64,000 nt of DNA, taken from NCBI GenBank assembly GCA_034231615.1, contig CM067309.1, forward strand, positions 43,148,181-43,212,180, in the 5' to 3' direction. The position numbers were made by a program, and so were the translations under genes. Shown here piece by piece: positions 33,155-44,335 of this stretch. The stretch comes from Meghimatium bilineatum. Taxonomy: Eukaryota; Mollusca; Gastropoda; Stylommatophora; Philomycidae. The notes beneath the pieces are model-generated. The model saw only the letters and a list, made by a program, of their open reading frames with translations. It was not told the origin of the DNA and made no database searches. Each line of letters begins with the position of its first letter. Position 1 is the first letter of the stretch.

Positions 33155-34171
33155 AACTGTCACAACTGACGTAGCAAATCTTCAAGCACACCTGCTTTAT
33201 CTCACAAGTAGCAAAACTTCAAGCACACTTGCTTCATCTCACCTGTAAAAATACTTCAAGCACACTTGCTTCATCTCACCTGTAAAAAAACTTCAAGCAC
33301 GCTTACTTTATCTCACATATAACAAAACTTCAATAATACTATCTTTATCTCACCTGCAGCAAAAAATTTAAGCACTCCTGCTTTATCTCACATGTAGCAA
33401 AACTTCAAGCACACTTGCTTTATCTCACCTATAACAAAACTTCAAGCACGCTTTATCTCACCTGTAGCAAAACTTTAAGCACACCTGCTTTATCTCACCT
33501 GTAGCAAAACTTTTAGCACACTTGCTTTATCTCACCTGTAACAAAACTTCAAGCACACTATCTTTATCTCACCTATAGCAAAACTTTAAGCACGCTTTAT
33601 TTCACCTGTAACAAAACTCTAAGCACACCTGCTTTATCTCACCTGTAGCAAAACTTCAAGCACGCTTTATCTCACCTATAGCAAAACTTCAAGCACGATT
33701 TATCTCACCTGTAGCAAAATTTCAAGCACACCTTTTTTATCTCACCTGTAGCAAAACTTCAAGCACACTTGCTTTATCTCACCTGTAATAAAACTTAAAT
33801 GACACTATCTTTATCTCACCTGCAGCAAAACTTCAGGCACGCTTTATCTCTCCTATAGCAAAACTTCAAGCACACTTTATCTCACCTGTAGCAAAATTTC
33901 AAGCACACCTGCTTTATCTCACATGTAGCAAAACTTCAATGACACTATCTTTATCTCACCTGTAGCAAAACTTTAAGCACACCTTTTTTATTTCTAAGCA
34001 CACCTGCTTTATCTCACATGTAGCAAAACTTCAAGCACACCTGCTTTATCTCACCTGTAACAAAACTTCAAGAACACCTGCAACAAACTTCAAGCACACT
34101 TGCTTTATCTCACCTGTAACAAAACTTCAAGCACACCTGTTTTATCTCTAAGCACACCTGCTTTATCTCAC
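33155..34171. repeat. Tandem array, about 37-bp unit, about 27 copies, carrying the exon 3 splice donor
   Basis: On the minus strand each unit reads close to TTTTGCTACAGGTGAGATAA then AGCAGGTGTGCTTGAAG. The last bases of MRPL16 exon 3 plus its donor are TTTTGCTACAG/GTGAGATAAAGC, the same sequence. Units are fairly diverged (CTGCAG, TTACAG variants) and some are shortened. Confidence 0.95.
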
Positions 34172-34435
34172 CTGTAGCAAAATTGGTTTGACTTCCACAA
34201 AGTCACAATGACCTCCCATCTCCAACAAAATTCTTTCTGCCCTGAATGGGAACACATAATGGTCAATTGAGCCCTTTCCTCCACCCATTCGCTGACCTTG
34301 TCCCTTCTTAGACACCGCTTGCCAGAACTGAGAGAAGCGCCAGATAGCGAACATATTTCTTTCATCCATCTGCTTGGCAATTAACAACCTAACTGCCTCA
34401 GTAATCTTGTGATTCATTCTGCCACCTGTTACAGC
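34172..34435 (-). CDS. MRPL16: MRPL16 exon 3 (uL16 core)
   Basis: This 264-base, 88-codon exon is phase 0 at both ends. It starts AVTGGRMNHKITEAVRLL and contains NMFAIWRFSQFW and the signature QRMGGGKGSIDHYVFPF, then ends CDFVEVKPILLQ before donor GTGAGA. Human MRPL16 has NMFAIWRVP and HRMGGGKGAIDHYVTPV at the same places. uL16 binds the large-subunit rRNA near the tRNA sites of the mitochondrial ribosome. I chose the acceptor TTTATATTCAG because it keeps phase 0 with exon 2 and restores the family spacing; the nearer AG at TGTAACAG would break the frame. Both borders touch tandem arrays. Confidence 0.95.
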
Positions 34436-34439
34436 CTGA

Positions 34440-34670
34440 ATATAAACGTGAAGTTTAGTAAGATAGGTAACAAAGTGTTCACATAAAAATGAAGTTTAGA
34501 AAAATAGGTAACAAAGTGTTCACATAAACATGAAGTTTAGTAAGATAGGTAAAAAAAGTGTTCACATAAACATGAAGTTTAGTAAGATAGGTAAAAAAAA
34601 GTGTTCACATAAACATGAAGTTTAGAAAAAAAGGTAAAAAAGTGTTCACATAAACATGAAGTTTAGAATA
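34440..34670. repeat. Tandem array, about 41-bp unit, 5-6 copies, abutting the exon 3 acceptor
   Basis: On the minus strand the unit reads CACTTTGTTACCTATCTTAC then TAAACTTCATGTTTATGTGAA. The final copy runs straight into TTTATATTCAG, the acceptor of MRPL16 exon 3. Each unit includes TTACTAAAC, close to a branch-point consensus. Confidence 0.93.
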
Positions 34671-34859
34671 ATGTACCATGAACATATGATGTAAGCAGTT
34701 AGAAAGTCAACTCCAACTCAGAATGACTACCAAATTATGAACAGACCAGAAAAGGTTGTCATTCTGTATCTTATTCATATTCAGGATGCCTCCGCAGCTA
34801 AGGGGTTAATAAGATTTAGATAGTGCTTGTTCTAAATAGGACATCAAATTGAATTGGAC
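34671..34859. other. MRPL16 intron 2 sequence with a piggyBac-like solo end
   Basis: GATGCCTCCGCAGCTAAGGG then GTTAA near 34785-34809 resembles the right end of a TTAA-type element. No partner end was found nearby. Confidence 0.3.
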
Positions 34860-35015
34860 ATACTGCCAAAGATGGATATGTCTGGACACTGATGCAAATA
34901 AATCTATGACACACTGCATTTCTGTACTCTGGACTACATACTGCTGAAAATCTAGCAGGGCCATGTTCTGCTACAAGAGAGATTCAGCGGGAGTTTGAAA
35001 ATGAATGCTGAAGAA
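34860..35015 (-). repeat. SINE-A copy, minus strand
   Basis: GATGGATATGTCTGGACACT, TGGACTACATACTGCTGAAA, GTTCTGCTACAAGAGAGATT and TTTGAAAATGAATGCTGAAG match SINE-A in reverse. In MRPL16 intron 2. Confidence 0.8.
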
Positions 35016-35239
35016 GGAGAATTGGACCATGATTTTGGTGTTAAACATCTGTGAAATGTGGGGGGGGAGAGACTGACACAATCAGTAGGAATATTCTAGA
35101 TGATCAGATCAATCAATTGAAGTCAGATATTAAGATGATCTTGTCATAGCAACTAGTTCTAATTATATGTCCTCCCTGCTCGGGAGAATAATGTCATGAA
35201 ATTCTAGGTAGCAAGAGTTCAAAAGGTTATGGTCTGATT

Positions 35240-35335
35240 ACTATATACTTCCAACGTAGATATGATTCGAACCTGTCACTCTCGCTACCTGTGATTGAGA
35301 TCTACTCAAAAAGCTACCAATAAACTACATTATAT
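35240..35335 (-). repeat. tRNA-derived SINE head, minus strand
   Basis: On the minus strand TAGTTTATTGG (A box) and GGTTCGAATC (perfect B box) are about 45 bases apart, with GAGTAGATCTCAATCACAGG between them. The acceptor stem does not close, so a SINE is more likely than a tRNA gene. Confidence 0.55.
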
Positions 35336-35404
35336 TTACAAGAATTTTGTACGGAAATTAATGATAAAATAAAATATATTGGATATATAAAGACGTGACA
35401 GCTT

Positions 35405-35565
35405 ATTCTTCTTCTTCAGCGTTCAATCTCAAACTCCCGCTGGATCTCCCTTGTAGGAGAACCATGATCCTAATAGATTTCCAGCAGGATGTAATACAGA
35501 GAATGGAAATGCGTTGTGTTACCGTTTTATTTGCTCCAATGGCTCGACACTTCGTCGGTTGACTA
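35405..35565 (+). repeat. SINE-A copy
   Basis: CTTCTTCTTCAGCGTTCAAT, CTCCCGCTGGATCTCCCTTG, CCAGCAGGATGTAATACAGA and TTGCTCCAATGGCTCGACAC are in SINE-A order. In MRPL16 intron 2. Confidence 0.83.
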
Positions 35566-35654
35566 CTTATTGAAAACCTACAATTTTAAAAAGGCCTGAG
35601 AAGATTGGCCCTAATGAAGAAATTGGCTGGATCAGACTGGGATCATACTGCAAC

Positions 35655-35875
35655 TGGTTTATGAATGATGAATAAATTACCTGTATCCCATAATCTCCAT
35701 ACTGCAACTGGTTATGAATGATGAATAAATTACCTGTATCCCATAATCTCCATACTGCAACTGGTTATGAGTGATGAATAAATTACCTGTATCCCATAGT
35801 CTCTGTAATGCAACTGGTTATGAATGATGAATAAATTACCTGTATCCCATAGTCTCCGTACTGCAACTGGTTATG
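35655..35875. repeat. Tandem array, 53-bp unit, about 4 copies, containing the end of MRPL16 exon 2
   Basis: On the minus strand each unit is 35 exon bases (ATAACCAGTTGCAGT...GGGATACAG), the donor GTAATT and the intron bases TATTCATCATTC. The copy nearest the exon body is the working exon end. The others differ from it by a few silent-looking changes. Confidence 0.95.
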
Positions 35876-35997
35876 AATGAGTTCAGGACCTCTCATTTGG
35901 TGAAGATCTTTCATCATTTTTGGTGGTCTTATGCCAGGTTCAATATTTGGGATTTTGTCAATAATTTTTAAACGTTTTCTTTCTGGATACTTCACAT
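35840..35997 (-). CDS. MRPL16: MRPL16 exon 2
   Basis: A 158-base exon runs from acceptor TTAACCTCAG to donor GTAATT. It completes a split His codon (C + AT) from exon 1 and then reads 52 codons: VKYPERKRLKIIDKIPNI, then PPKMMKDLHQMRGPELI, then QLQYGDYGIQ. It aligns with human MRPL16 (EKPKLRFIERAP, then EPKNLSDIRGP). The last 35 bases plus the donor and 18 intron bases are repeated in tandem just downstream (35655-35875). Confidence 0.93.
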
Positions 35998-36216
35998 CTG
36001 AGGTTAATAAAATGATAGTATGTGATACATCCTCACACAAAAAGTGCAGCAATTTTTTCAAGTCAGACAAATCATATAAATCAACAAAAACATACATTTC
36101 GACTAAAAAGTATTCATCAGGTCAAAAACAAATAGCAAAATATGAATATTACAAAAATAGAATCAGTATCAGAGCGAATCAAAAGCAGATAATAAAGGAG
36201 AGAAGATGAGAGAAAG

Positions 36217-36505
36217 TACGCCCGTGTGTTGAGGGCCCAAAAGGGGAGCAAAGAATAGCAACACTGTTTACCTTCCACGCATGTCGTAAAAGGCGACTGA
36301 GGAGGTTATGGGATGGAGTTGGCTGTCCCATCCCATATAGGGTCAGCGACCCATAGGCTATGCTGAAGTCGGATGTGTCAGGCCGAAAGGCGCAGATATC
36401 GCAGCAATGCTGTAAACCATGACACAGCGCATACCGTTCTCCGGACTACATCCTGCTAATCTGCAGGAGTTTGAGAACGAACGCAGAAGAAGAAGAAGAG
36501 AAAAA
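36217..36505 (+). repeat. SINE-B copy, near full length
   Basis: CGCCCGTGTGTTGAGGGCCC to CGAACGCAGAAGAAGAAGAA. It is very similar to the 22897 copy over its whole length. It lies in MRPL16 intron 1. Confidence 0.88.
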
Positions 36506-36864
36506 GTAAAAGAAGGGGGTGGTAGAATAGTTTATATTGTTTATGTACAGTATTTCCTTTTTTGTCTTTGAAACGGTTGTTTAGCAGGTTTGTGTGTTTA
36601 AGCAGTGTTAGTCATACAATGAATTAATCACTGCTATCTTGCATTGACCCATGCTTAACACGCATGTCATTTGTATTATAGCTTGCCCTTCACAAGTGTT
36701 TCAAATGTTTCTGCACCTTTGCCCAGTGTTCATCTCCATGCACATCTCATCCCATGCCACATTTCTCAGCACTTGTGATCAATAGAAATGTCTTTCATTG
36801 AGACATCACATATATCTGATTAGTTTGCCGTTGTTTATCATGTCTTTCCACAGCCTCTATTTCA

Positions 36865-37465
36865 TGTGAGGACCGATGTTCTCCAGTGTCATAATGCTAG
36901 GATGTCATGTGAGGACCGATGTTCACTCGTGTCATAATGCTAGGATGTCATGTGAGGACCGATGTTCTCCCGTGTCATAATGCTAGGATGTCAAGTGAGG
37001 ACCGATGTTCTCCCATGTCATAATGCTAGGATGTCAAGTGAGGACCGATGTTCTCCCGTGTCATAATGCTAGGATGTCATGTGAGGACCGATTTTCTCCC
37101 ATGTCATAATGCTAGGATGTCATGTGAGGACCGATGTTCTCCCATGTCATAATGCTAGGATGTCATGTGAGGACCGATGTTCTCCCATGTCATAATGCTA
37201 GGATGTCAAGTGAGGACCGATGTTCTCCCTTGTCATAATGCTAGGATGTCAAGTGAGGACCGATTTTCTCCCGTGTCATAATGCTAGGATGTCATGTGAG
37301 GACCGATGTTCTCCAGTGTCATAATGCTAGGATGTCATGTGAAGACCGATGTTCTCCCGTGTCATAATGCTAGGATGTCATGTGAGGACCGATGTTCTCC
37401 CGTGTCATCATGCTAGGATGTCATGTGAGGACCGATGTTCTCCCGTGTCATAATGCTAGGATGTC
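36865..37465. repeat. Tandem array, 43-bp unit, about 14 copies
   Basis: GAGGACCGATGTTCTCCCGT then GTCATAATGCTAGGATGTCA recurs every 43 bases in MRPL16 intron 1. Confidence 0.96.
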
Positions 37466-40440
37466 AAGCATCTTCTCTTGAGCTTCATCTACCTCTCCAA
37501 TAACACTTAAACTTAAATCATGCCGTATGTAAAAACAATATATTGTGGCAGAGATCCCCCCTATCCGAACGTATAAACGATGTATCTGTCTTGCAGATAT
37601 GCCATTTAAATTTGCTTCGTTTGGATCATAAATGAATTAGCATTAACTTATTTAGCTGTTTAAACTTTAGAAATCTGGCTAACAAAAAGAAACCCTCATG
37701 GTTTTGTGTGATTAGACACGTGAAATATTTATTTCAAATTAAAATTCGAGCAAGGTAGGTTCAACATTCCTGAAATTAGAAAAATTAATGTTCCACTAGC
37801 AAGAGAGCTCAAAGTATTAAATATATTAATAAGATTTATCAAACATCTGGCTTTATTATTTTTTGTGCTTTATAATTGGAGATGTTCTTTCAAGTGATGT
37901 GTCGGTAAACAACATTTTCGATTTTGTCAGTGGAGATTACCAAATTGTTGAAAATCGGAAAACAAATAGGTCTAGACCTAATAGGTAAGAGATAAAAATT
38001 ATAAAACTGTTCCCACTGCTTTTGTTTCTGAAGAATCAGATAGGTCTAGTGGCAGCAATGATAATCTTTCACCACATTATACAGAAAATAGAGTTAGACC
38101 TAATGATAATATTGAGTGGAATAAAGTTCAACTTTGGAAATCCAATACTTGGGAATATTTCCTAAATTTTCACAATATTTTGTTCAGTTCTGAAATTGGA
38201 CATGGCACACACAAAAATGGCATAAAATATGAGGCAGTTGATAGATTTACTTCAAATAAACTAAATTATATTCAGTAAATGGACATTCAAGGCATCTACT
38301 TTAGTAAGATTGGATATCAACATTTCAAGACAAATAACATTGAGAGTGAGTAAAACAAATTGTATGTACAAAATATGTGTTACAATTCCAATATTTTTAA
38401 ATTGTATATGGATTCCACATTCAAATATCTTTTTTTATACTACCGTTAAATTCCGTGTATAACCCGAGAATTTTTGGACAATAAACAGAGATGTCTTCAT
38501 ACTCTTCGTCTTATAATCGAGTAACATCAAATTTTTAAAAAAAATTACGTCCAAATCACAGTAAAAAAGGAGATAAACACTTTAAAAAAAATGCCAGTGA
38601 CAACTCACATGTCCCGATATATTAAGCCAGGATAAAATGACTAGGGCTCTCCAACAATCTAGAGCGTACTACCATACTGCTAAGCCTCTAATTACATTAA
38701 TTTATATATATCATACAATATTTCCTTCGAAACCTCCGATATTTCTTGATAAAACTCACTTACTAGGTCTATATCGTTATTTCCGACATGCCATGCCCGC
38801 CATTTTTACTGAGCTTAATTTCCCCGGAAATGCTATTTTTAGCAATGGGTATTACCGTTTTTTATATATTGACCAAAATACGGTAATGGTCTGTGAAAAA
38901 ACGAAATATGGTAGCCTAAGCTGATCTACCAGTAACACATGTTTATCATCAAGGCCCAGTCTTGTTTGTGTAGGGAAACACCGACTACCAGTAGTCTAAA
39001 CACTGTCACACACTTTCATTTTGGGTAAAGCAAATGTTACAACAGTTACTGACCGTCTACTAGGCTATAAGACCTGTGTACAGAAAATGTAAAAACACAT
39101 CAAAGGCAGATTTTGAGTATTTCCGTGCATGTGTTGGTCGGCCTTGCCAATTTTTAACATGCGACTCCAAGTATATAAATAGGGACCAAGACAATAATCA
39201 GAAACATAAAGAATGAAGTCCTAATTAATTCTGTACAGAGGTCTTTTTCTACATTCAACGGTCTTGCACAAACACGGTCTTGCACAAACATGTAACTGAC
39301 ATCCAAAACTTTGCTACTTAGGCAGTGTTGGGGGGATGGCGGAGAGAAATAAATAGTGAAACTCGTCTGAGCTGTGCCTCATGTTTATATTACTGTATAA
39401 GGTAAACATACAGGTCACACAAAGTTCAAACTCGTTGTTAAGTTCAAACTGTTGATTCTGTATCTTTTAAAAACAAAGCCGGGGAATGACTGTCTGCAAT
39501 ATTTTTGTGAGAACTCGGTGGCAAATACCGGTAGTTACATACTGGTACTCTGTATATTCTGTTAATTAGTCCAGCCCACTGAGGCTGAAGATGGACTACT
39601 GGCCCTACCCATTTCAATCGGCTCAACCAATCCACGTTTCCCTCACATTATGTGATGCCATTCAGATAAGTGACTAAAATGTAATCTTTCTTTATAGAAG
39701 ATTTGAAACGGGTTCCAAATCACAACACATCATAGGCATTTTGTAGTAAAATTGCACCGTAATTGATTCCCTCCCCCAACCACTGTACATTTAGTGGAAG
39801 AAGAGATCAATTTCACAATCCTCTGTTATGTTTATTTTATTACCGTATTCTCCCCACATGGTAAACATAACCAGGAACAAAGTTCAAACTCTTCTGTATC
39901 TTATAAAAACAAACGTGATCTTGCCTTTCATCATTTCCCACTTAAACGTCACTGTCAGAAGCCAGTGACATAATAGTTACGTAGTAATTACTATTCACTA
40001 GCGCTGTTCCGCGTCATAACGTCCAGACACCCAACACAGACAATTCATTCAGGAAAAACTTTGTTCCCCAAAGTCTCGCCACCTCATAAACCGTCTATAG
40101 TCATGGATAGGGAAGTCAGCCTACCGGGTATTCATTATTTTCGGATATATTGATCCAGAATACAGTAGCCACCCGGGTTTCATTCCTTGATTCATTCAAG
40201 TTACTTGAGTGAAGCAAATGAAAGGAATGCTATTTTCTTAGAGTTGCAAAAGTTTGTGTTAATTTCCATTTAGCATGTCGGTTCTTTCTTATGATGATGA
40301 AGTTCATTATTGCCGGCTTTGTTAAGTTGGGGATGTCGGTCTATAGTCGGACTATCGACTTTCTCCACTTTTGGGAAGGGATAGTTAGGTTATCGGCCTA
40401 CAATCGGATGGGTTTATATTCAGAATTTAACGGTATATAT
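37466..40440. other. MRPL16 intron 1, unrecognised part
   Basis: About 3 kb of AT-rich DNA. The segment 38030-38340 has a protein-like feel (ATTGAGTGGAATAAAGTTCA) but stops break every frame. Possible decayed DNA transposon; nothing certain. Confidence 0.4.
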
Positions 40441-40560
40441 GACCTTCCATAGCTAATACTTTGTCTTCATGATGCTTGCACCTAAATCATATTGTGGTAA
40501 ATAAATTTTGCCTAATAATTCCATCCTGAAAGAGTTAGCATATTCAAATACTGCACTCAC

Positions 40561-40629
40561 GATCATAATTTTTAGGCAGTTCAAACTTTTCTGAAGCTGT
40601 GGAAGTGAGAGAAAAGCTGCGACAAGCAT
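40561..40629 (-). CDS. MRPL16: MRPL16 exon 1 (N-terminal, start uncertain)
   Basis: On the minus strand, acceptor-like CATTTGTTTTCAG precedes a 69-base stretch reading CRSFSLTSTASEKFELPKNY, with donor GTGAGT. It leaves one base (C) that joins exon 2 as His. The Ser/Arg-rich start suits a mitochondrial targeting peptide. Either an upstream exon carries the Met, or the same frame is read through from an ATG at 40664-40666 (MPLSVCIFHLFSD...), giving about 240 residues against 251 in human. The sequence alone does not decide. Confidence 0.78.
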
Positions 40630-40715
40630 CTGAAAACAAATGAAAAATACATACAGATAAAGGCATCCAATGAAGAAAAACATGAATATGCATACATATG
40701 AAATCTGAAAACGTA

Positions 40716-40889
40716 CAGTGAAATCCCTCTATAGCACCTTCCTTTATAACAACTTTCCCTATATAACAACACTTTTCAAAATCCCCAATTATATTTATTC
40801 TATATTGTTTGTACTGTATATAGCAAATTTCTATTATTACATACATATTTTGTGGGTCAGGACCAAGTTGTTATAACGGGATCCCACTG
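40716..40889. mobile_element. Pogo-like MITE, complete, 174 bp
   Basis: TA stands at 40714-40715 and 40890-40891. The ends are CAGTGAAATCCCTCTATAGC and, reversed, CAGTGGGATCCCGTTATAAC. It has no coding sequence. It is the best-preserved copy of the family and lies about 90 bases upstream of MRPL16 exon 1. Confidence 0.9.
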
Positions 40890-40944
40890 TATAGTTTTAC
40901 AATCAGGGCAAAAGATATTTAAATGATAATGTATGATTTTTTTT

Positions 40945-41245
40945 GTTTCATTCACTCTCAAATTCCCATTGGATCTCTCTTATACCAATACAATATGTCC
41001 TACTAGATCCCTTATAGCAGTGCAATATGTCCTACTAGATCTCTCCTATAGCAATACAATATGTCCTACTAGATCTCTCCTATAGCAGTACAATATGTCC
41101 TATTAGATCTCTCTTATAGCAGTACAATGTGTCCTACTAGATCTCTCTTATAGCAGTACAATGTGGCCTACTAGATCTCCAACAGGATGTAGTCCAGAGA
41201 ATGGAAATGTGTTGTGCCGTCCTTTTATTTGCGTCAATGACCCCA
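40945..41245 (+). repeat. SINE-A copy with internal array of about 36 bp, 5 copies
   Basis: TCACTCTCAAATTCCCATTG opens the copy. CTAGATCTCTC(C/T)TATAGCAG then TACAATATGTCCTA repeats at about 40985-41180. AACAGGATGTAGTCCAGAGA and GCGTCAATGACCCCA close it. Confidence 0.85.
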
Positions 41246-41639
41246 TGTAGGCTATGACTTAAAACAGGACTGATAAAATCTGGCATGCCAAATCATATTT
41301 ACTGTCCCACAAGACAGCTCTAAAATTCATGGAAATTTTATGTGTAACAGTGAAATAACACCTTTCGGAGAAACAGAAAATACAGAAATAAAATCACAAC
41401 AGATGGCCAGTCTTGAACAGAGCAACAGGAGAATGATGTCACAGATAATTAAGTAGTTATGCCAGTTTATTTCAAGTGAGATCATTGTAGAAGTAGAAGT
41501 CCAATAAGAAAAAATTTAAACAACTGGAGTTAGGAATTGAATGAGGCAAATACTTATTGGCATTTTTACATGTATAGTTTGTAGGGTATTTTATCGTCAA
41601 TAACTCAAATATGTAATAATTAGACTATTCGGCTGAAAT
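41246..41639. other. Intergenic stretch, nothing recognised
   Basis: No repeat or gene signal identified. Confidence 0.4.
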
Positions 41640-43350
41640 TTCATTTGGATCTTCACTGTGATATTTGTTCTAGTTTTATACTACTGAGAGATATTACCTA
41701 ACCCTTGCAGTGTGATTGCGCATGTGCATAGAATTAGGGTTATAATGTTAGAATTAGAATAAGGGTTAGAAGCAGTATTTAGAATTAAGATATTAGCATA
41801 TGCAGCAGTTGTGATTCTAAATAATTCTCATCGGCGTCCGGAGATGTGATGTCACTTTAAGATGTAATGTCAATTTAATTGATGTTACTATTGTTACACG
41901 GAAATCCGTGACATCAGATACGTAAAAATGTAAACAGTTTGCTATTTATAGCACAGTGAAGACCTAAAATCAATTTTAACCGACTATTCAATTTAAATTA
42001 AGTAAATTATGCAAATTAGCCATTTTGAATATTAATTAGTCCCAATTGCTTCTGAAAATTTGTACAATGAAACAATGTATTCCAACCGGTATGTCTGGCC
42101 TTTCCGAACACACAAATTTATAGTTTTCTGCATATTTAATTGTAAATAATTAAGATATTTCATAAAAAATTATTAACTCTGCTGTAATTGACAATTCAGC
42201 CAATTGCTAGTATAGGTCTCCGTTGTGACCTTTGTTCTACTTTAGAGGTATTGCCTAACCTTTGCAGTGTTAGATAAAGTTGCATACGGTTATAGATTTT
42301 TGGGGGAGGGGGTTTAAAGGATTATAATTAGTTTATAGATTTGGGGGGGGGGGGGAGGGGGAGAAGGATTAGAGTTAGTGTTTTTTTTAATTAATTTTTT
42401 TAAAATAATTCTCTAAGAACTCTTGTCTAAGGAGTGAATCAACATGATTGGTTTTTCAAGGGAAATCCGTGACGTTAATGTAAACAGTGCGTTATTTATA
42501 GCCCAACAGAGACCTATACTAGTTTTTCATGGACAATTCTTATTCTTAGTCACAACTTTCTTAGTTTATATTTACTTCGTTATATCTATAATGATATATT
42601 GTTTTCATGTAATTATGTTTTCCTCACCATTTATAGCAACAGGCTGAAGTAAAGTACAGTTCTCCGCTGTGACCTTTGCTCTAGCTTCGAGGTGTTTTCT
42701 AACCTTTGTGTTGTGATTGCCTTGCAGAGTGCTAGTATTGTTGTATGATTTAGTTTCGAATATAAGTAGTATTTAAAATTAATATTTATTTAAAACGATT
42801 ACATTAGAGTTAGTATTCAGCCTGGGGTTAGGGGTTAAGGATTAGGATCAGTTTCTAGTGTTAATTCTAACCTCTTGTTAGAATTAAAATAAATTATTTT
42901 TATGTACAATAGCGGGAAGATATAATTTAAGGGACATGCGCAGTGGTATACGTTTAGCAGACGGATTGAAACAATTATGGCATCCGTGTTTATGACATGA
43001 TCTTACTTTCGTTATAAATTCATATATGGAGAAAAAAGCGTGTGAAGTCGAATGATATATTATTAATTGAAAACGCTTGCATTAGAGTTAGTGTTAAAGA
43101 GTAGAATAAGTGTTCAGTATTTAGAATTAGGGCAGATTATTATTATATAAAATGGCGGGAATATTCATGGAGTTCATTTCTGTAATTAAAAAAGTGTATC
43201 CCACAGAGAATTCTAAGGTAAGTGTTCGGTTTTATTCCATAGTTACAGTTTCTCAACCCTCCGGATAATTGATGTGTTAGGGAGATCTATGACGTCAGCT
43301 AGTTAAAAATGTAAACAGCGTGCTATTTATAGCACAGAGGAGAACTATTC
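41640..43350 (+). repeat. Dispersed repeat family F, four diverged units in series
   Basis: Units at about 41640-41960, 42190-42520, 42655-42960 and 43060-43350 share parts of CTCCGCTGTGACCTTTGCTC, GAGGT-TT-CCTAACCTTTG, AAATCCGTGACGTCA, ATGTAAACAGTGCG and TATTTATAGCACAG. A fifth copy lies in reverse at 49310-49620. No coding frame was identified. Type unknown. Confidence 0.7.
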
Positions 43351-43929
43351 TTTACTTTCACCCTACATGTACAATCTGTATATACTACATTACATGTACA
43401 TTCGACAGACTCTACCTACACAGTAGACTAGACTACTGACTACGTTACAAGTTAGTTACAACTTACATTTTTTGACTTACAATACTTATACTTATATAGT
43501 ACTTAAGCTTAAGTCTTATACATACTACATAATAATATTAATAATATATGATTTTTATATGCATTTCTGTTTATTTATGGCATTCTTTTATGGGTGGATG
43601 GAAAATTAAATTAATATATCTTGCAACAAAACATTAAAACATACCATACAACAGACAACTGTTGTTACGCTTTGCAAAGTGAAATAAATCACTTACAAAA
43701 CGCATTTTCAACACCATTTTGACTTTCAAGAATATTGTGAAAACATGTTCCAGTCAGTGTTACCGCTAATGTTTCAGAAATAACCCCAGATAACATTGTT
43801 GAGGGGGTGGATTCCAGGTACCCCAGACTATTTAATTCCACGAACGAGTCCATATGCACTCAACAGCAAGCCACAATCATATCAATATAAAGTAATACTG
43901 CGTGAAACGTAACAACAATTGTACTTACG
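43351..43929. other. Intergenic stretch, nothing recognised
   Basis: AT-rich, with CTACATTACATGTACATTCG-type short repeats near 43380. No gene seen. Confidence 0.4.
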
Positions 43930-44335
43930 TAAAACACATGTATTTACTTTCATTTTTGTGCCGGGACATGCGGGAGTCCGGGGTAATGAGAGAGCAGATA
44001 GGTTGGCCGCACACGCTGCTACTACGGCTGTTGGTGGAGTGATGGATTGAGCAGACATTTTTAACGCCCTACGGGAAAACGCACGTGCAAATGACTGCAT
44101 AAGTGACGATGACTCTTGTTCCATGACTAGAATAAATGAATTTTGTTTGAAATGTGGTGTCGCTAGAAAGGAGCGGTTTCGTGGGCAAGAAAGAATGATG
44201 TTCAATCAAATGCGTACTGGGACCGTCAGTCAACGCGTAATGGCGGCTACAATCAAGGAGAGATCTGAGCACATATGGACTTGTCCGGAGTGTAGTGACG
44301 ATGATCCAACGACTAACTAACTAACATGTTTTTGG
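43930..44335 (+). pseudogene. RNase H-type LINE, 3' end of the ORF
   Basis: VPGHAGVRGNERADRLAAHA is the C-terminal RNase H motif. After one stop (VMD then TGA) it continues ARANDCISDDDSCSMTRINE, FCLKCGVARKERFRGQERMM and SEHIWTCPECSDDDPTTN to a TAA. The best-kept copy of this tail in the window. Confidence 0.9.

Noticed and set aside
35240-35335. Functional tRNA gene, minus strand
   Set aside because: A and B boxes are present but the acceptor stem does not pair and the anticodon arm is poor; a tRNA-derived SINE is more likely.
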